From contig NZ_LGCM01000045.1 of assembly GCF_001306035.1 (NCBI RefSeq), positions 62,001 to 126,000 on the forward strand: DNA of 64,000 nt, given 5' to 3'. Below are positions 27,101 to 36,372 of the stretch, in pieces; positions within the stretch are counted from its first letter, which is position 1; the number at the start of each line of letters is the position of its first letter. Position numbers and translations under genes: made by a program. The notes beneath the pieces were generated by a model that ran no database searches, was not told where the DNA came from, and saw only the letters and a program-made list of their open reading frames with translations. This DNA comes from Levilinea saccharolytica (lineage in GTDB: Bacteria > Chloroflexota > Anaerolineae > Anaerolineales > Anaerolineaceae).

Positions 27101-29244
27101 ACGCCGGGGAGATCATGGAAGCCCGTCTGGCCGCCCTGGAATTTGACCTGGACGGTTACATTGACCTCTACGATTTCGCCGCCCAGGTGCAGGCTAAGGT
27201 GACGGACACGGCGGTGCAAAACGCCGCCCAGGCCGTGCAGACGGCCGTCAGCGCGGCGGTCATTCACAACCGCGCCCAATACGCCGCGGCGCACGGAATC
27301 AGCATTTTCTTCCCCGTCCGCGAAACCTCGTCCATCATCCATTACGACGGCTCGGCGGGTATCTTGCAGTTCACCGCCAACACCGCCTGGGATGAATGGC
27401 TGCACACCTTCTACGACACCCCTCTGCCGGCCCCGGCCAACGACCTGCCGGCCAACGCCGCGGTCTTCACCACCCTGCCCTACACGGCCAACCAGGTCAC
27501 CTACGGGGCGGGGGTTGAAGATTCCGGCGCCGCCAACGACAATACCATCCCCATTTCGGCCACCGTCTGGTACAAATTCACCGCCTACGCCAGCGGAACC
27601 ACCACCGTCCACACCAGCGGCAGTGATTACGACACCGTTCTGGCTTTGTTCCGCATGGAAAATGACAGCCTGGTGAAAATAGGTGAGAATGACGACGTCA
27701 GCAGCAGCGACCCCACCTCGCGCATCTCCTTCCAGGCCGCGGCCGGCAGCACCTATTACTTCCGCATCGGCGCGTACGGCCTGAATGGGGTGGGCGGTGC
27801 GCTGAAATTCAGCGCGAGCGGCCCGGCCTTGGAATGTTACACCCTCACCACCAGCGTTCAGCCGCTGGAGGGCGGGCAGGTGCAGGTCAGCCCTGAGCCC
27901 AATTGCCCTATTGCAGGCAAATATCTGAAGAACACCACCCTCACCCTCACCGCCGTGCCCGCGGAGGATTACCGCTTTGGCGGCTGGAGCGGCACGTATC
28001 AGTCCCTTAACAACCCCTTCCAGGTGATTTTGAACAGCGACGCCGCCGTGACGGCCGCCTTTGGCCTGCCTCCGGATAACGACACCCCTGCGGGGGCGGT
28101 GCTGCTGGAAACGCCGGGCGGGATTCGCGAATCGCGCTTTGTGCAGTCGGTGGATTTTGCCACGGCTGACCCGGGCGACCCCACCTACACCATCCAGAAG
28201 AAACCATTCCAGGGCTACCGCACCGTCTGGTATCAGATTTCACCTTTCGCCAGCGGGACGCTGAAGGTGAATACCTTCGGCAGCGACTACGACACGGTTT
28301 TGGGGGTGTGGACGCGCACCGCGGACCAATGGACGCGGGTGGCATGGAATGACAACCGCCCCAACCAGAAGAAGAATTCTTCGGTGAGCCTGACGGTGAA
28401 CCCGGGCACGACCTACTATGTGGAAATTGCCGCCAAGAGCGACACCGCCAAGAACCTGGTGGTCAGCACCAAATTCACGCCGCGCAAGGCCTCCAACAAC
28501 CTCATCGCCTACGGCCGCCTGGTGCGCGACAGCCTGACGGGAACGGATTTCCAGCGCAGTGACGACGTGTACGCCGCCACCACCAGCCTGCTCGACCCGG
28601 TTTTCCCCGGTATCGGCCAGGGCCAGCGCAGCGTGTGGTACCGCTTTACCCCACTGCGCAGCGGCACGCTGACCGTCAGCACGGAGGGCAGCCAGTATGA
28701 TACCCTGTTGGGGGTGTGGTACGGCTCGCGCAGCGCCCCGCAGCTGGTGGCCTGGGATGACAACGGCGGCGCGGAGGGCACTTCCCGCCTGTCGGTGGAT
28801 CTGGTCGGCCGCGTCACGTATTATATCGAAGTGGCCGCCGCCCCTGGCGCGCTGGGCTCGAATCTGAACTTCCAACTCCAGTTTGCGCCCGCCGCGGCGC
28901 TGACCGAGAACCATTACGAAGCCGACCTGGGGAACCTGACCACCCTGGGGCTGTGGGAGGACAGCGGGGCTTTGCTGACCTCTTCGGCCCCGCGCGCCAG
29001 CGCCGGGTTGAATTTTGAGGGCCGCCAGATCCGCCTGGCCTACAGCCGCCTGCCCCTGGGGCTGGGCAAGCTGCGCGTCAAGGTGGACGGCGTGACCCTG
29101 ACCACCCTGAATCAATCCAGTTCGCTGGTGCAGGAGGACGGCCTGGTATGGACCAGCAAGCTGCTCAAAGCCGGGGAGCACACCCTCACCCTGGAAAGCG
29201 TCAGCGGTGAGGTTAACCTGGATTGGATCGAGGTGCTGCCGTAG
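24190..29244 (+). CDS. Secreted multidomain protease: chagasin-like, papain (C1A) and clostripain (C11) domains
   Basis: A 1,684-residue protein with a signal peptide (residues 1-27). Residues about 135-225 resemble a chagasin (I42) cysteine-protease inhibitor: motif RPTTGYAWDL, then GFGGRPLSLQYRRSFE. Residues about 267-490 are a papain-type protease with catalytic Q285, C291 (GGCGSCWAFG), H440 (NHGIVLVGW) and N458 (NSWGTTWGDSGY). A PPC-like beta domain follows (about 495-622), then a Cys-containing InlB/B-type repeat (627-705). Residues 709-1075 are a clostripain-like protease with H819 (WDHGDGW) and C873 (GFDACLMAMTE). After that come a second PPC-like domain, another B-type repeat and two more PPC-like domains, each with YDT(M/V/L)LG-type motifs, and a C-terminal beta domain. 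It probably acts outside the cell on proteins. The inhibitor domain may keep the papain domain latent. No sortase or anchoring motif was seen. Confidence 0.88.
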   Translation: MKTSLLRKAVLFGALAALLFSTINVSAQPQPAAGPAQAALPTWVLEMDLPIPQAEAEERGGAEAARQMLYDLAAERADGFAASLAVSSPRETAEGWEYTLRMEGQSDFEALRQLLYAQLGSEFDFLGGPIDLSLALPEGSVRRVELLLESRPTTGYAWDLTASAQESWALRQPPQNAYRSGSLGAPAVSTLSIKAAGFGGRPLSLQYRRSFEAQNATRRLWIEAAALPETLNLTSPLPAPDFSVPPLTAPAAKPSVEAQDGDSIRSLPASFDWRTQGVVTAVRNQGGCGSCWAFGTVGPLESALLIHENLTTDLSEQYLVSCNQSGWSCSGGWWAHDYHMDTYGANSNPPGAVLESAKPYTATNGTCGAVYNHPYTLYSWNEVDPYAYIPSVEKIKQAIYEYGPISASVCAEGFGGYSNGVFDTNYTCYNSSGQEVAVNHGIVLVGWEDATQSWILRNSWGTTWGDSGYMRIRWGVNNVGYGAAYILYEEPPAPSNDDFDSPELIQSFPYTHTQTVDSASTAADDPIMAYGIKGYKTLWFRYTPSQDGTLTVDTQGSNYDTMLGVWTGSRGSLTLRAFNDDITSGSNLQSRVELAVTADTPYQIEVANYSDAGGSLTLNASFVPAGAPCYTLSASANPALGGSVQANPAPNCGSKYTEGTVVTLSASPADGYTFTSWGGDASGTEATASVTMNAARTVSAQFTAEPAAPKDWTFMVFLDGDNNLEPYAIADFLEMSAVGSNADLNIVVQMDRISGYDTTYGNWTDTRRFYVTPGMTPLAANGTSLGEVNMGSPEALTDFISWAVTNYPAEHYAVVLWDHGDGWLQASPEVVLKSILSDSTDGDHLQMPELRQVLSAAAAQIGHPIDLLGFDACLMAMTEVDNQIIPYASVRVGSEKTEPGNGWPYTPILSAITSNPAITAAALGTQIAESYYTSYLNSETQAAVDLGAPYTALNTATHNLAQALITAAPDHAGEIMEARLAALEFDLDGYIDLYDFAAQVQAKVTDTAVQNAAQAVQTAVSAAVIHNRAQYAAAHGISIFFPVRETSSIIHYDGSAGILQFTANTAWDEWLHTFYDTPLPAPANDLPANAAVFTTLPYTANQVTYGAGVEDSGAANDNTIPISATVWYKFTAYASGTTTVHTSGSDYDTVLALFRMENDSLVKIGENDDVSSSDPTSRISFQAAAGSTYYFRIGAYGLNGVGGALKFSASGPALECYTLTTSVQPLEGGQVQVSPEPNCPIAGKYLKNTTLTLTAVPAEDYRFGGWSGTYQSLNNPFQVILNSDAAVTAAFGLPPDNDTPAGAVLLETPGGIRESRFVQSVDFATADPGDPTYTIQKKPFQGYRTVWYQISPFASGTLKVNTFGSDYDTVLGVWTRTADQWTRVAWNDNRPNQKKNSSVSLTVNPGTTYYVEIAAKSDTAKNLVVSTKFTPRKASNNLIAYGRLVRDSLTGTDFQRSDDVYAATTSLLDPVFPGIGQGQRSVWYRFTPLRSGTLTVSTEGSQYDTLLGVWYGSRSAPQLVAWDDNGGAEGTSRLSVDLVGRVTYYIEVAAAPGALGSNLNFQLQFAPAAALTENHYEADLGNLTTLGLWEDSGALLTSSAPRASAGLNFEGRQIRLAYSRLPLGLGKLRVKVDGVTLTTLNQSSSLVQEDGLVWTSKLLKAGEHTLTLESVSGEVNLDWIEVLP

Positions 29245-29269
29245 CGGGCTGAGGCAGCGCAAAAATGAG

Positions 29270-29300
29270 CGTAAGGGCGAGGTACTACCTCGCCCTTACG
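29270..29300. repeat. 31-bp perfect palindrome downstream of protease gene
   Basis: CGTAAGGGCGAGGTA and its exact complement are separated by one base. It may act as a transcript 3' end, although no T-run follows. Confidence 0.7.
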
Positions 29301-29351
29301 GGGTTAATCCGCGAAATTTATTCATGATTCCATTTCCCTTGTATGTGAAAA

Positions 29352-29380
29352 TTGCCACCAATCTGGACATGTGATATACT
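29352..29380 (+). promoter_or_regulatory. nuo operon promoter
   Basis: TTGCCA (29352-29357), 17-base spacer, TATACT (29375-29380). The expected start is near 29387, about 30 bases before nuoA. Confidence 0.82.
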
Positions 29381-29418
29381 CATTACACACAAATAAGACC
29401 TATCCGGTAAGGATTCCT

Positions 29419-29765
29419 ATGATCGAACATTATCTCCCCCTGTTTGTCATCTTGGGCCTGGCGGTCTTCGTCGGGGTTTTGGTGGTCGTCTTAGGGACCA
29501 TTTTCGGCCCCAAACGCCCCACCGAACGCAAATCCTCCCCCTATGAATCCGGCATGGTTCCCTACGGCCCCGGCCGCCGCCGCATGTCTGTGCGCTACTA
29601 CCTGGTGGCGGTGCTCTTCATCCTGTTCGATATTGAGGTCATCTTTGTCTTACCCTGGGCGGTCACCTTCCGCGACCTGGGCATGCCCGGCCTGTGGCTG
29701 ATGATCGTCTTCCTGCTGGTTTTAGAGGTAGCCTACGTGTACGCCTGGAAGAAAGGAGCGCTCGA

Positions 29766-29775
<10 letters not shown>
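29419..29775 (+). CDS. nuoA: NADH-quinone oxidoreductase subunit A
   Basis: A 118-residue membrane subunit of complex I with three hydrophobic helices. Family features are the conserved loop PYESGMVP and [13 protein letters not shown]. It is first in the 14-gene operon. The start MIEHYLPL is preceded by GTAAGGA. The last 10 bases overlap the nuoB start, suggesting coupled translation. Confidence 0.96.
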
Positions 29776-30248
<473 letters not shown>

Positions 30249-30284
30249 TACCCCTGCCTGCACCCTTCTCCCGATCGAAGATGG

Positions 30285-30806
30285 ATGATGCCGATGAACG
30301 AAAATCTCCAAGCTGCTGTTGATGCGATTCAGGCCGAGTTCGGCGCCAGTCTGCAAACCTTTCGCGGCGAGCACACCCTGATCCTCGCCCGCGAACAGAT
30401 CGCGGCTGCTGCCCAGGCCCTGCGCGACCGCTTCCAATTTGAGATGCTGGTGGATGTGACCGCGGTGGATTATTGGCCCCAAGAAGAACCGCGCTTCCAC
30501 GTCATTTACCAGTTCAACTCCGTCAGCCACCACGGCCTGCTGCGCGTGCGTGTGCCCCTTTCGGCGGCAGAACCGAAAGTGCCCACGCTGGAGGGCGTGT
30601 ACCCCGGCGCCAACTGGTATGAGCGCGAGGTGTGGGACATGTTCGGGATCCAATTTGAGGGGCATTCCGATCTGCGCCGCATCATCATGCCCTACGACTG
30701 GGTGGGCCACCCCCTGCGCAAAGATTACCCCCTGGGCTATGAAGAAGTCCAGTTTACCTTTAATTTTGACGACATCAGCCTGCGCAAGCCGCACCCCAAA
30801 GAATAG
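30285..30806 (+). CDS. nuoC: NADH-quinone oxidoreductase subunit C
   Basis: A 173-residue peripheral subunit (30-kDa type), separate from NuoD. The conserved region is YPGANWYEREVWDMFGI followed by GHSDLRRIIMPYDWVGHPLRKDYPLG. Three in-frame ATGs lie close together (30285, 30288, 30294); the exact start is uncertain and MNENLQAAVD at 30294 is equally plausible. The following gene begins 15 bases later. Confidence 0.95.
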   Translation: MMPMNENLQAAVDAIQAEFGASLQTFRGEHTLILAREQIAAAAQALRDRFQFEMLVDVTAVDYWPQEEPRFHVIYQFNSVSHHGLLRVRVPLSAAEPKVPTLEGVYPGANWYEREVWDMFGIQFEGHSDLRRIIMPYDWVGHPLRKDYPLGYEEVQFTFNFDDISLRKPHPKE

Positions 30807-30821
30807 GCTGGAGGAGCGTTC

Positions 30822-32051
30822 ATGACCGAAATCCGCGAAGTCAGTGTGGATGAACTCCGCCATCTGGTATCCGACCGCGCCCGCAGCGGCGAGACCATGC
30901 TGCTCAACATGGGCCCGCAGCACCCCAGCACCCACGGTGTGCTGCGTTTGCTGTTGGAGCTGGACGGCGAAACGGTGGTCAGCTGTATTCCCGACATTGG
31001 ATTCCTGCACACCGGTGTGGAAAAGAACATGGAATCCAAGAATTACCAGCAGGCTGAGGTGATGACAGACCGGTTGGATTACCTCAACCCCATCGGCAAC
31101 AACCTGGTGTACAGCCTGGCGGTGGAGAAGCTGCTGGATCTGGACGTGCCGGAGCGCGCCCAGGTGATCCGTGTGATCCTGGCCGAGCTGACCCGCATCA
31201 ACTCGCACCTGGTGTGGGTGGGCACTTCGGCTCTGGATCTGGGGGCCATGTCCCTCTTCCTGTACGCCATGCGCGAGCGCGAGCTGATTCTGGACATCTT
31301 TGAGATGTGCGCGGGCCAGCGCATGATGACCACCTACGTGCGGCCGGGCGGTTTGTGGCGGGATGTGCCGGTGGAATTTGAGGCCGCTGTGCGCGATTTT
31401 CTGGCCCTCATGCCCGCCCGGTTGGACGAATACGAGCGCCTGCTGAACAATAACCCCCTCTTCCTGGAACGCACCAGCCAGATTGGGATCATCTCGAAAG
31501 AGGACTGCCTGCGCTATGCCGCTACCGGCCCGGTGCTGCGCGCCGCCGGCATGGCCTATGACCTGCGCAAAGCCCGCCCCTACAGCGGCTATGAGACCTA
31601 CGATTTCGACATCCCCACCGAGACCGCCGGGGATGTGCGCGCGCGCTACCTGGTGCGCATGGCCGAGATGCGCCAGTCCCTGCGTATCATTCAGCAGGGC
31701 ATGGACCGCCTGCCCTACGGGCCGGTGCGCTCCAACAACCGCAAATACGTGCCCCCACCGCGCTCTGAGATCGGCGTCAGCATGGAAGCCCTCATCCACC
31801 ACTTCAAGTTGTGGACGGAAGGCTTTTCGGCCCCGCAGGGGTCGGTGTACGCCACCATTGAATCGCCCCGCGGCGAGCTGGGCGTGTTCTTAGAAAGCGA
31901 CGGCGGCCCCAAGCCCTACCGGGTGCACTTCCGCACCCCCACCTTCCCCAACCTGCAAATTATGCCGCTGCTCAGCCGCGGTCATTTTGTGGCGGACGTG
32001 GTGGCGATCATTGGTTCCATTGATATTGTTCTGGGAGATGCTGACCGGTGA
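30822..32051 (+). CDS. nuoD: NADH-quinone oxidoreductase subunit D
   Basis: A 409-residue subunit that forms the quinone pocket with NuoB. The hallmark NMGPQHPSTHGVLRLLLELDGE is present (quoted in part: GPQHPSTHGVLR). The site TGGAGGAG precedes the ATG. It overlaps nuoE by 4 bases. Confidence 0.97.
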   Translation: MTEIREVSVDELRHLVSDRARSGETMLLNMGPQHPSTHGVLRLLLELDGETVVSCIPDIGFLHTGVEKNMESKNYQQAEVMTDRLDYLNPIGNNLVYSLAVEKLLDLDVPERAQVIRVILAELTRINSHLVWVGTSALDLGAMSLFLYAMRERELILDIFEMCAGQRMMTTYVRPGGLWRDVPVEFEAAVRDFLALMPARLDEYERLLNNNPLFLERTSQIGIISKEDCLRYAATGPVLRAAGMAYDLRKARPYSGYETYDFDIPTETAGDVRARYLVRMAEMRQSLRIIQQGMDRLPYGPVRSNNRKYVPPPRSEIGVSMEALIHHFKLWTEGFSAPQGSVYATIESPRGELGVFLESDGGPKPYRVHFRTPTFPNLQIMPLLSRGHFVADVVAIIGSIDIVLGDADR

Positions 32052-32557
32052 ACGAGCTGCTGAGCAAATACCCCCAAGAAGTCCAGCGCATCCTGGCGCG
32101 CTACCCGGCTGAGCGTAAACGCTCGGCGGTTATGCCGCTCCTCTTCCTGGCGCAGGCCGAGAAGAACTACATCACCCCGCAGGCCATCGCGGAAATCGCC
32201 GAAATTGCGGAGGTTTCTGCCACCGAGGTGGCTTCGGTGGCTGGTTTTTACACCCTCTTCCACGAAGAGCCGGGCGGGCGTTACCGCATTCAGGTGTGCA
32301 CCGATTTGCCCTGTGTGCTGCGCGGCGCAGACCGTTTTTTGCAGGAACTGAAGGCCTACCTGGGCATTGAGGTCGGCCAGACTACCGCTGACGGCATGTT
32401 CAGCCTGGAAGAGGTCAAGTGCCTGGCGGCCTGCCACCGCGCGCCCATGTTCCAGCTGCAAGGGGATGGGCAAATCACCTACCACGAAGACCAAACCCTC
32501 GAAACCGTGCGCGCCCTGGTGGAAGAGCTGCGCGCGCGGGCTGGAAAGGAGGCCTAG
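32048..32557 (+). CDS. nuoE: NADH-quinone oxidoreductase subunit E
   Basis: A 169-residue thioredoxin-fold subunit of the NADH module with a [2Fe-2S] cluster (N1a type). Ligands are C84 and C89 (CTDLPC) and C125 and C129 (CLAAC). It starts at GTG inside the nuoD stop region (GTGA overlap), so it is translationally coupled. The stop lies two bases before the nuoF ATG. Confidence 0.95.
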   Translation: MNELLSKYPQEVQRILARYPAERKRSAVMPLLFLAQAEKNYITPQAIAEIAEIAEVSATEVASVAGFYTLFHEEPGGRYRIQVCTDLPCVLRGADRFLQELKAYLGIEVGQTTADGMFSLEEVKCLAACHRAPMFQLQGDGQITYHEDQTLETVRALVEELRARAGKEA

Positions 32558-32559
32558 GC

Positions 32560-33804
32560 ATGGGTCAATATCTCCTCCTGCGCCACCGAGAAATACCCAA
32601 CCTGCACCAATTGGACGTGTACCGCGCCCACGGCGGTTTTGAGGCTTTCCGCAAAGCCGTCACCAGCATGACCCCCGCGGATGTGCTGGCGGCGGTCAAA
32701 AATTCGGGCCTGCGCGGGCGCGGCGGTGCGGGCTTCCCCACCGGCATGAAATGGGCTTTTCTGCCCAACGACCGCTGGCCGCATTACGTGGTGGCCAACG
32801 CGGACGAATCCGAACCGGGCACGTTTAAAGACCGCGAGCTGCTGGAATCCAACCCTTACCAGTTCCTGGAAGGGCTGATGCTGGCTTCTTACGCGGTGCA
32901 GGCCAACCAATCTTACGTGTACCTGCGCGGCGAATTCTGGGCGCTGGCCCAAAAGCTGGACGGCTGTATCGCCGAGCTGGAAAAGGCCGGGCTGCTGGGC
33001 GAAAACCTCTTCGGCACGGCCTACCACCTGCGCCTGGCCACCCACCTGGGGGCCGGAGCCTATATCTGCGGTGAAGAAACCGCCCTGCTGGAATCGCTGG
33101 AAGGCAAGCTGGGTCAGCCGCGGCTGCGCCCGCCCTTCCCCGCCACCCACGGCCTGTACAACAGCCCCACCGTGGTCAACAACGTGGAAACCCTGGCGAA
33201 TGTGCCCCTGATTGTGGAACACGGCCCGGATTGGTACCGCTCCTTCGGCACCGAGAAAAGCCCCGGGGTCAAGATCTTCTCGCTGTCGGGCTGCGTGAAC
33301 AAGCCGGGCAACTATGAGCTGCCCCTGGGCACGCCCTTCCGTGAGCTGATCTTCCAGCACGGCGGCGGCATCCCCAACGGCGGCCAGGTGAAGGCCTTCA
33401 TGTCCGCCGGGGCTTCGTCCACCATCGTGGCCGCGGATGACGCCGCCCTGGACACGCCCATGGATTACGAATCCACGCAGAACAATCTTAACGCCCCCCT
33501 GGGTTCGGCCTCGGTCATCATCCTGGATGACACCGTGAACATGGCCGACCTGGTGCAGAAGACGGTGCATTTCTTCAAGCACGAATCCTGCGGAAAATGC
33601 ACCCCCTGCCGCGAAGGAACCTTCTGGATGAACCGCCTGGCCACCCGCATCGCCGCGGGGCAGGGCAGCGAAAAGGATGTGGATCTGCTGGCGGCGGTTG
33701 CCCGTCAGATGCAAGGCAAATGCCTGTGCGCCCTGGGTGAATTTTCCACCATGGCGGTCGTTTCTGGCATCGAGAAATTCCGCGAGGATTTTCTGCACAA
33801 ATAA
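32560..33804 (+). CDS. nuoF: NADH-quinone oxidoreductase subunit F
   Basis: A 414-residue subunit that binds NADH, FMN and the N3 [4Fe-4S] cluster. It shows the FMN/NADH motif RGRGGAGFPTGMKW (residues 52-65), CGEETALLESLEG (about 170-182) and the cluster motif SCGKCTPCREGT near residue 345 with a later Cys in KCLCALGEF. The start MGQYLLLRHRE is supported by AAAGGAGG just upstream. An in-frame frame extends to 32419 but overlaps nuoE and is not used. Confidence 0.97.
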   Translation: MGQYLLLRHREIPNLHQLDVYRAHGGFEAFRKAVTSMTPADVLAAVKNSGLRGRGGAGFPTGMKWAFLPNDRWPHYVVANADESEPGTFKDRELLESNPYQFLEGLMLASYAVQANQSYVYLRGEFWALAQKLDGCIAELEKAGLLGENLFGTAYHLRLATHLGAGAYICGEETALLESLEGKLGQPRLRPPFPATHGLYNSPTVVNNVETLANVPLIVEHGPDWYRSFGTEKSPGVKIFSLSGCVNKPGNYELPLGTPFRELIFQHGGGIPNGGQVKAFMSAGASSTIVAADDAALDTPMDYESTQNNLNAPLGSASVIILDDTVNMADLVQKTVHFFKHESCGKCTPCREGTFWMNRLATRIAAGQGSEKDVDLLAAVARQMQGKCLCALGEFSTMAVVSGIEKFREDFLHK

Positions 33805-33857
33805 AGCCCACCGCGCGCCCACCGGCGCTGACCGGAGCGCGAAGGAGTTGAGAATTA

Positions 33858-36365
33858 ATGGCGAAAATGGTAACGCTCAGCATAGATGATCAGACCGTAA
33901 CCGTCCCCGCCGGAACGCTGGTGGTGGATGCGGCCAAGAAGATTGGCAACGACATCCCCGTGTTCTGCTACCATCCTAAGATGGAACCGGTGGGCATGTG
34001 CCGCATGTGCCTGGTGGAAATCGGCCGCCCGGTGATGGACCGCGCCAGCGGACAGCCCGTGCTGGAGCCGGACGGCAAGCCCCGCATCCAGTTTGCCCCC
34101 AAGCTGGAGACGGCCTGCACCACCCCCGTTTCGGAGGGCATGGTGGTTCTCACCGAAAACCAAAAGGTGACCGCGGCCCGCAAAGAGGTGTTGGAATTTC
34201 TGCTCACCTCGCACCCCCTGGACTGCCCCATCTGCGACAAGGGCGGCGAATGTCCGCTGCAAAACCTGACCCTGGCCCACGGCCCCGGCGAAAGCCGCTT
34301 CCTCTTTGACGAGAAAATGCGCCAGCAGAAGCATGTGCCCCTGGGCGAGCTGATCTTCCTCGACCGCGAACGCTGCATCCAATGCGCGCGCTGCGTGCGC
34401 TTCCAAAGCGACATCGCCGCCGACCCTGTGTTGGGCTTCAGCCAGCGCGGGCGCTCGCTGGAGATCATGACCCATTCTGAGCCGGGCTTTGATTCGATCT
34501 TCTCCGGCAACACCACCGACATCTGCCCGGTGGGCGCGCTGACCACCGCCGATTTCCGCTTTGGCGCCCGCCCCTGGGAACTGAAATCCGCCGCCTCGCT
34601 GTGCAACCACTGCCCGGTGGGCTGCAACCTGACCTACAACGTACGCCGCGAGGCCCGTTCGGACGGCAAGTCCGTCATCAAGCGCGCCCTGCCGCGCCAA
34701 AACGAGGCCGTCAACGAGATTTGGATCTGCGACAAGGCCCGCTTTGTGTATCACTACACCGAAAGCCCCGAACGCCTTTCCACGCCCCTGGTGCGCAGGA
34801 ACGGCGAGCTGACCCCCGCCTCGTGGGACGAAGCCCTGGAGGCCGCTGCCCAGGGTCTGCGCAGCGCCGGTGAAAAGCTGGTGGTGCTGGCGGGCGGGCG
34901 GCTGAGCAACGAAGACCTGTTCAACCTGCACGCCCTGGCCGCCGCACGCAAAGGCCGCGCCGTGCTGTACAGCGATATGGCCGGCGGCGACCTGACCGCT
35001 CAAGTGGGCCTGGCCCCCGGCAGCAACCTGGCCGATCTGGGCGCGGGTTCGGTGGTGCTGGTGGCCGCCAGCGATCTGCACGAAGAGGCCCCCCTGTGGT
35101 GGCTGCGCATCAAGCAGGCCGCCCAGCGCGGAGCGCGGCTGATCACCCTGGGCGCCCGCCCGACCCGGCTGGAGGCATTTGCCAGCCTGCGCCTGCGCGC
35201 CGATTACGGCCAGCAAGCCCAGGCCCTGGCCAGCCTGCTGGAACCGGCTGGGCTGGAAGGGGATTTCCGCGAGGCCGCCGAAGCCCTGCGCAGCGCCGAA
35301 AATGTGGTCATTTTCTTCGGCAGCGACGGGGTTGAACTGGCCGAATCCGAGGCTTTGGCCCGCGCCGCCGCCGATTTGCTGGTGCACACCGGCCACACCG
35401 CCCGCCCCAACAACGGGCTGGTGGGGGTTTGGCCGCACGGCAACACCCAGGGCGCCTGGGACATGGGCTTCCACCCGCAGGCCCCCGCCGAACTGGCGCA
35501 CAGCCTGGCGGGCGCGGGCGGGGTGCTTTTGGCTGGGGCCGACCCGGCGGGCGACGACCCCGCGCTGGCGGCTGCCCTGGAGCAGGCCGGGTTTGTGGTG
35601 GTGCAGGAGCTGTTCCTGACGGAAAGCGCGCGCCGGGCTGATGTGGTGCTGCCCGCCGCGGCTTATACCGAGCGCGAAGGCACCTACACCTCCGGCGAAC
35701 GGCGCGTGCAGCGCTTTTACCCCGTCACCCCGCCGCGCGCCAATGCCCGCCCCGATTTCGTCATCGCCGCCCAGTTGGGCACGGGTCTGCTGACGGATGT
35801 GGAAGGCCGCGCCGCCGCCCTGGTGATGCAGCGCATCGCCGCTCAGATCCCCGCCTACGCCGCGATCAGCTACCAGCGCCTGGCCGAAACCCAGGAGCAG
35901 TGGCCCATCATCGGGCGCAAAGACCTGTATTACGGCGGCACGTCGTATGAGAATACCCAGGGGTTGGGCGTGTCTCTGCCCCTGCCGGAGATGGTGAGCC
36001 TGCCCGCGCCCAAGGCTTACGCGCCCGCGCCGGTCCCTGCCGGGGCTTTGCGCCTGGTGCGCTTCAGCCGCCTGTACGACCACGGCAGCCTGGTGCGGCA
36101 TTCCCCGCTGATCGGTCAGCGCCTGGCGGCCCGCGCCGTCTGGCTGCACCCCAGCCTGCTGGTGCAGTTGGGCGTTCAGCCCGGCGAGGAAGTGGAAATA
36201 ACCGCCGGGGATGAGATCCTGCGGCTGCCCGCGGCGGCGGATGAAAACCTGCCGCTGAATGCGGCTGGCCTGCCGCGCAGCGCGGGTTTCCCCACCCCCA
36301 ATGTGCCGTGGGTGGTCGTGCGTGTACCGGCGCCTGTCCCCAGCGGGCAGGCTAACAAGGAGTGA
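33858..36365 (+). CDS. nuoG: NADH-quinone oxidoreductase subunit G
   Basis: An 835-residue subunit carrying several Fe-S clusters. The N-terminal [2Fe-2S] uses C37, C48, C51 and C87, the last shifted by an insert. The His-ligated [4Fe-4S] uses H119, C123, C126 and C132 (SHPLDCPICDKGGECPL). Next come RCIQCARCVRF and ICPVGALT. The rest is a molybdopterin-oxidoreductase-like fold starting with CNHCPVGCNLTYN, which in complex I normally holds no molybdenum. The ribosome site GAAGGAG precedes the ATG. Confidence 0.96.
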   Translation: MAKMVTLSIDDQTVTVPAGTLVVDAAKKIGNDIPVFCYHPKMEPVGMCRMCLVEIGRPVMDRASGQPVLEPDGKPRIQFAPKLETACTTPVSEGMVVLTENQKVTAARKEVLEFLLTSHPLDCPICDKGGECPLQNLTLAHGPGESRFLFDEKMRQQKHVPLGELIFLDRERCIQCARCVRFQSDIAADPVLGFSQRGRSLEIMTHSEPGFDSIFSGNTTDICPVGALTTADFRFGARPWELKSAASLCNHCPVGCNLTYNVRREARSDGKSVIKRALPRQNEAVNEIWICDKARFVYHYTESPERLSTPLVRRNGELTPASWDEALEAAAQGLRSAGEKLVVLAGGRLSNEDLFNLHALAAARKGRAVLYSDMAGGDLTAQVGLAPGSNLADLGAGSVVLVAASDLHEEAPLWWLRIKQAAQRGARLITLGARPTRLEAFASLRLRADYGQQAQALASLLEPAGLEGDFREAAEALRSAENVVIFFGSDGVELAESEALARAAADLLVHTGHTARPNNGLVGVWPHGNTQGAWDMGFHPQAPAELAHSLAGAGGVLLAGADPAGDDPALAAALEQAGFVVVQELFLTESARRADVVLPAAAYTEREGTYTSGERRVQRFYPVTPPRANARPDFVIAAQLGTGLLTDVEGRAAALVMQRIAAQIPAYAAISYQRLAETQEQWPIIGRKDLYYGGTSYENTQGLGVSLPLPEMVSLPAPKAYAPAPVPAGALRLVRFSRLYDHGSLVRHSPLIGQRLAARAVWLHPSLLVQLGVQPGEEVEITAGDEILRLPAAADENLPLNAAGLPRSAGFPTPNVPWVVVRVPAPVPSGQANKE

Positions 36366-36372
36366 GGTGCGC

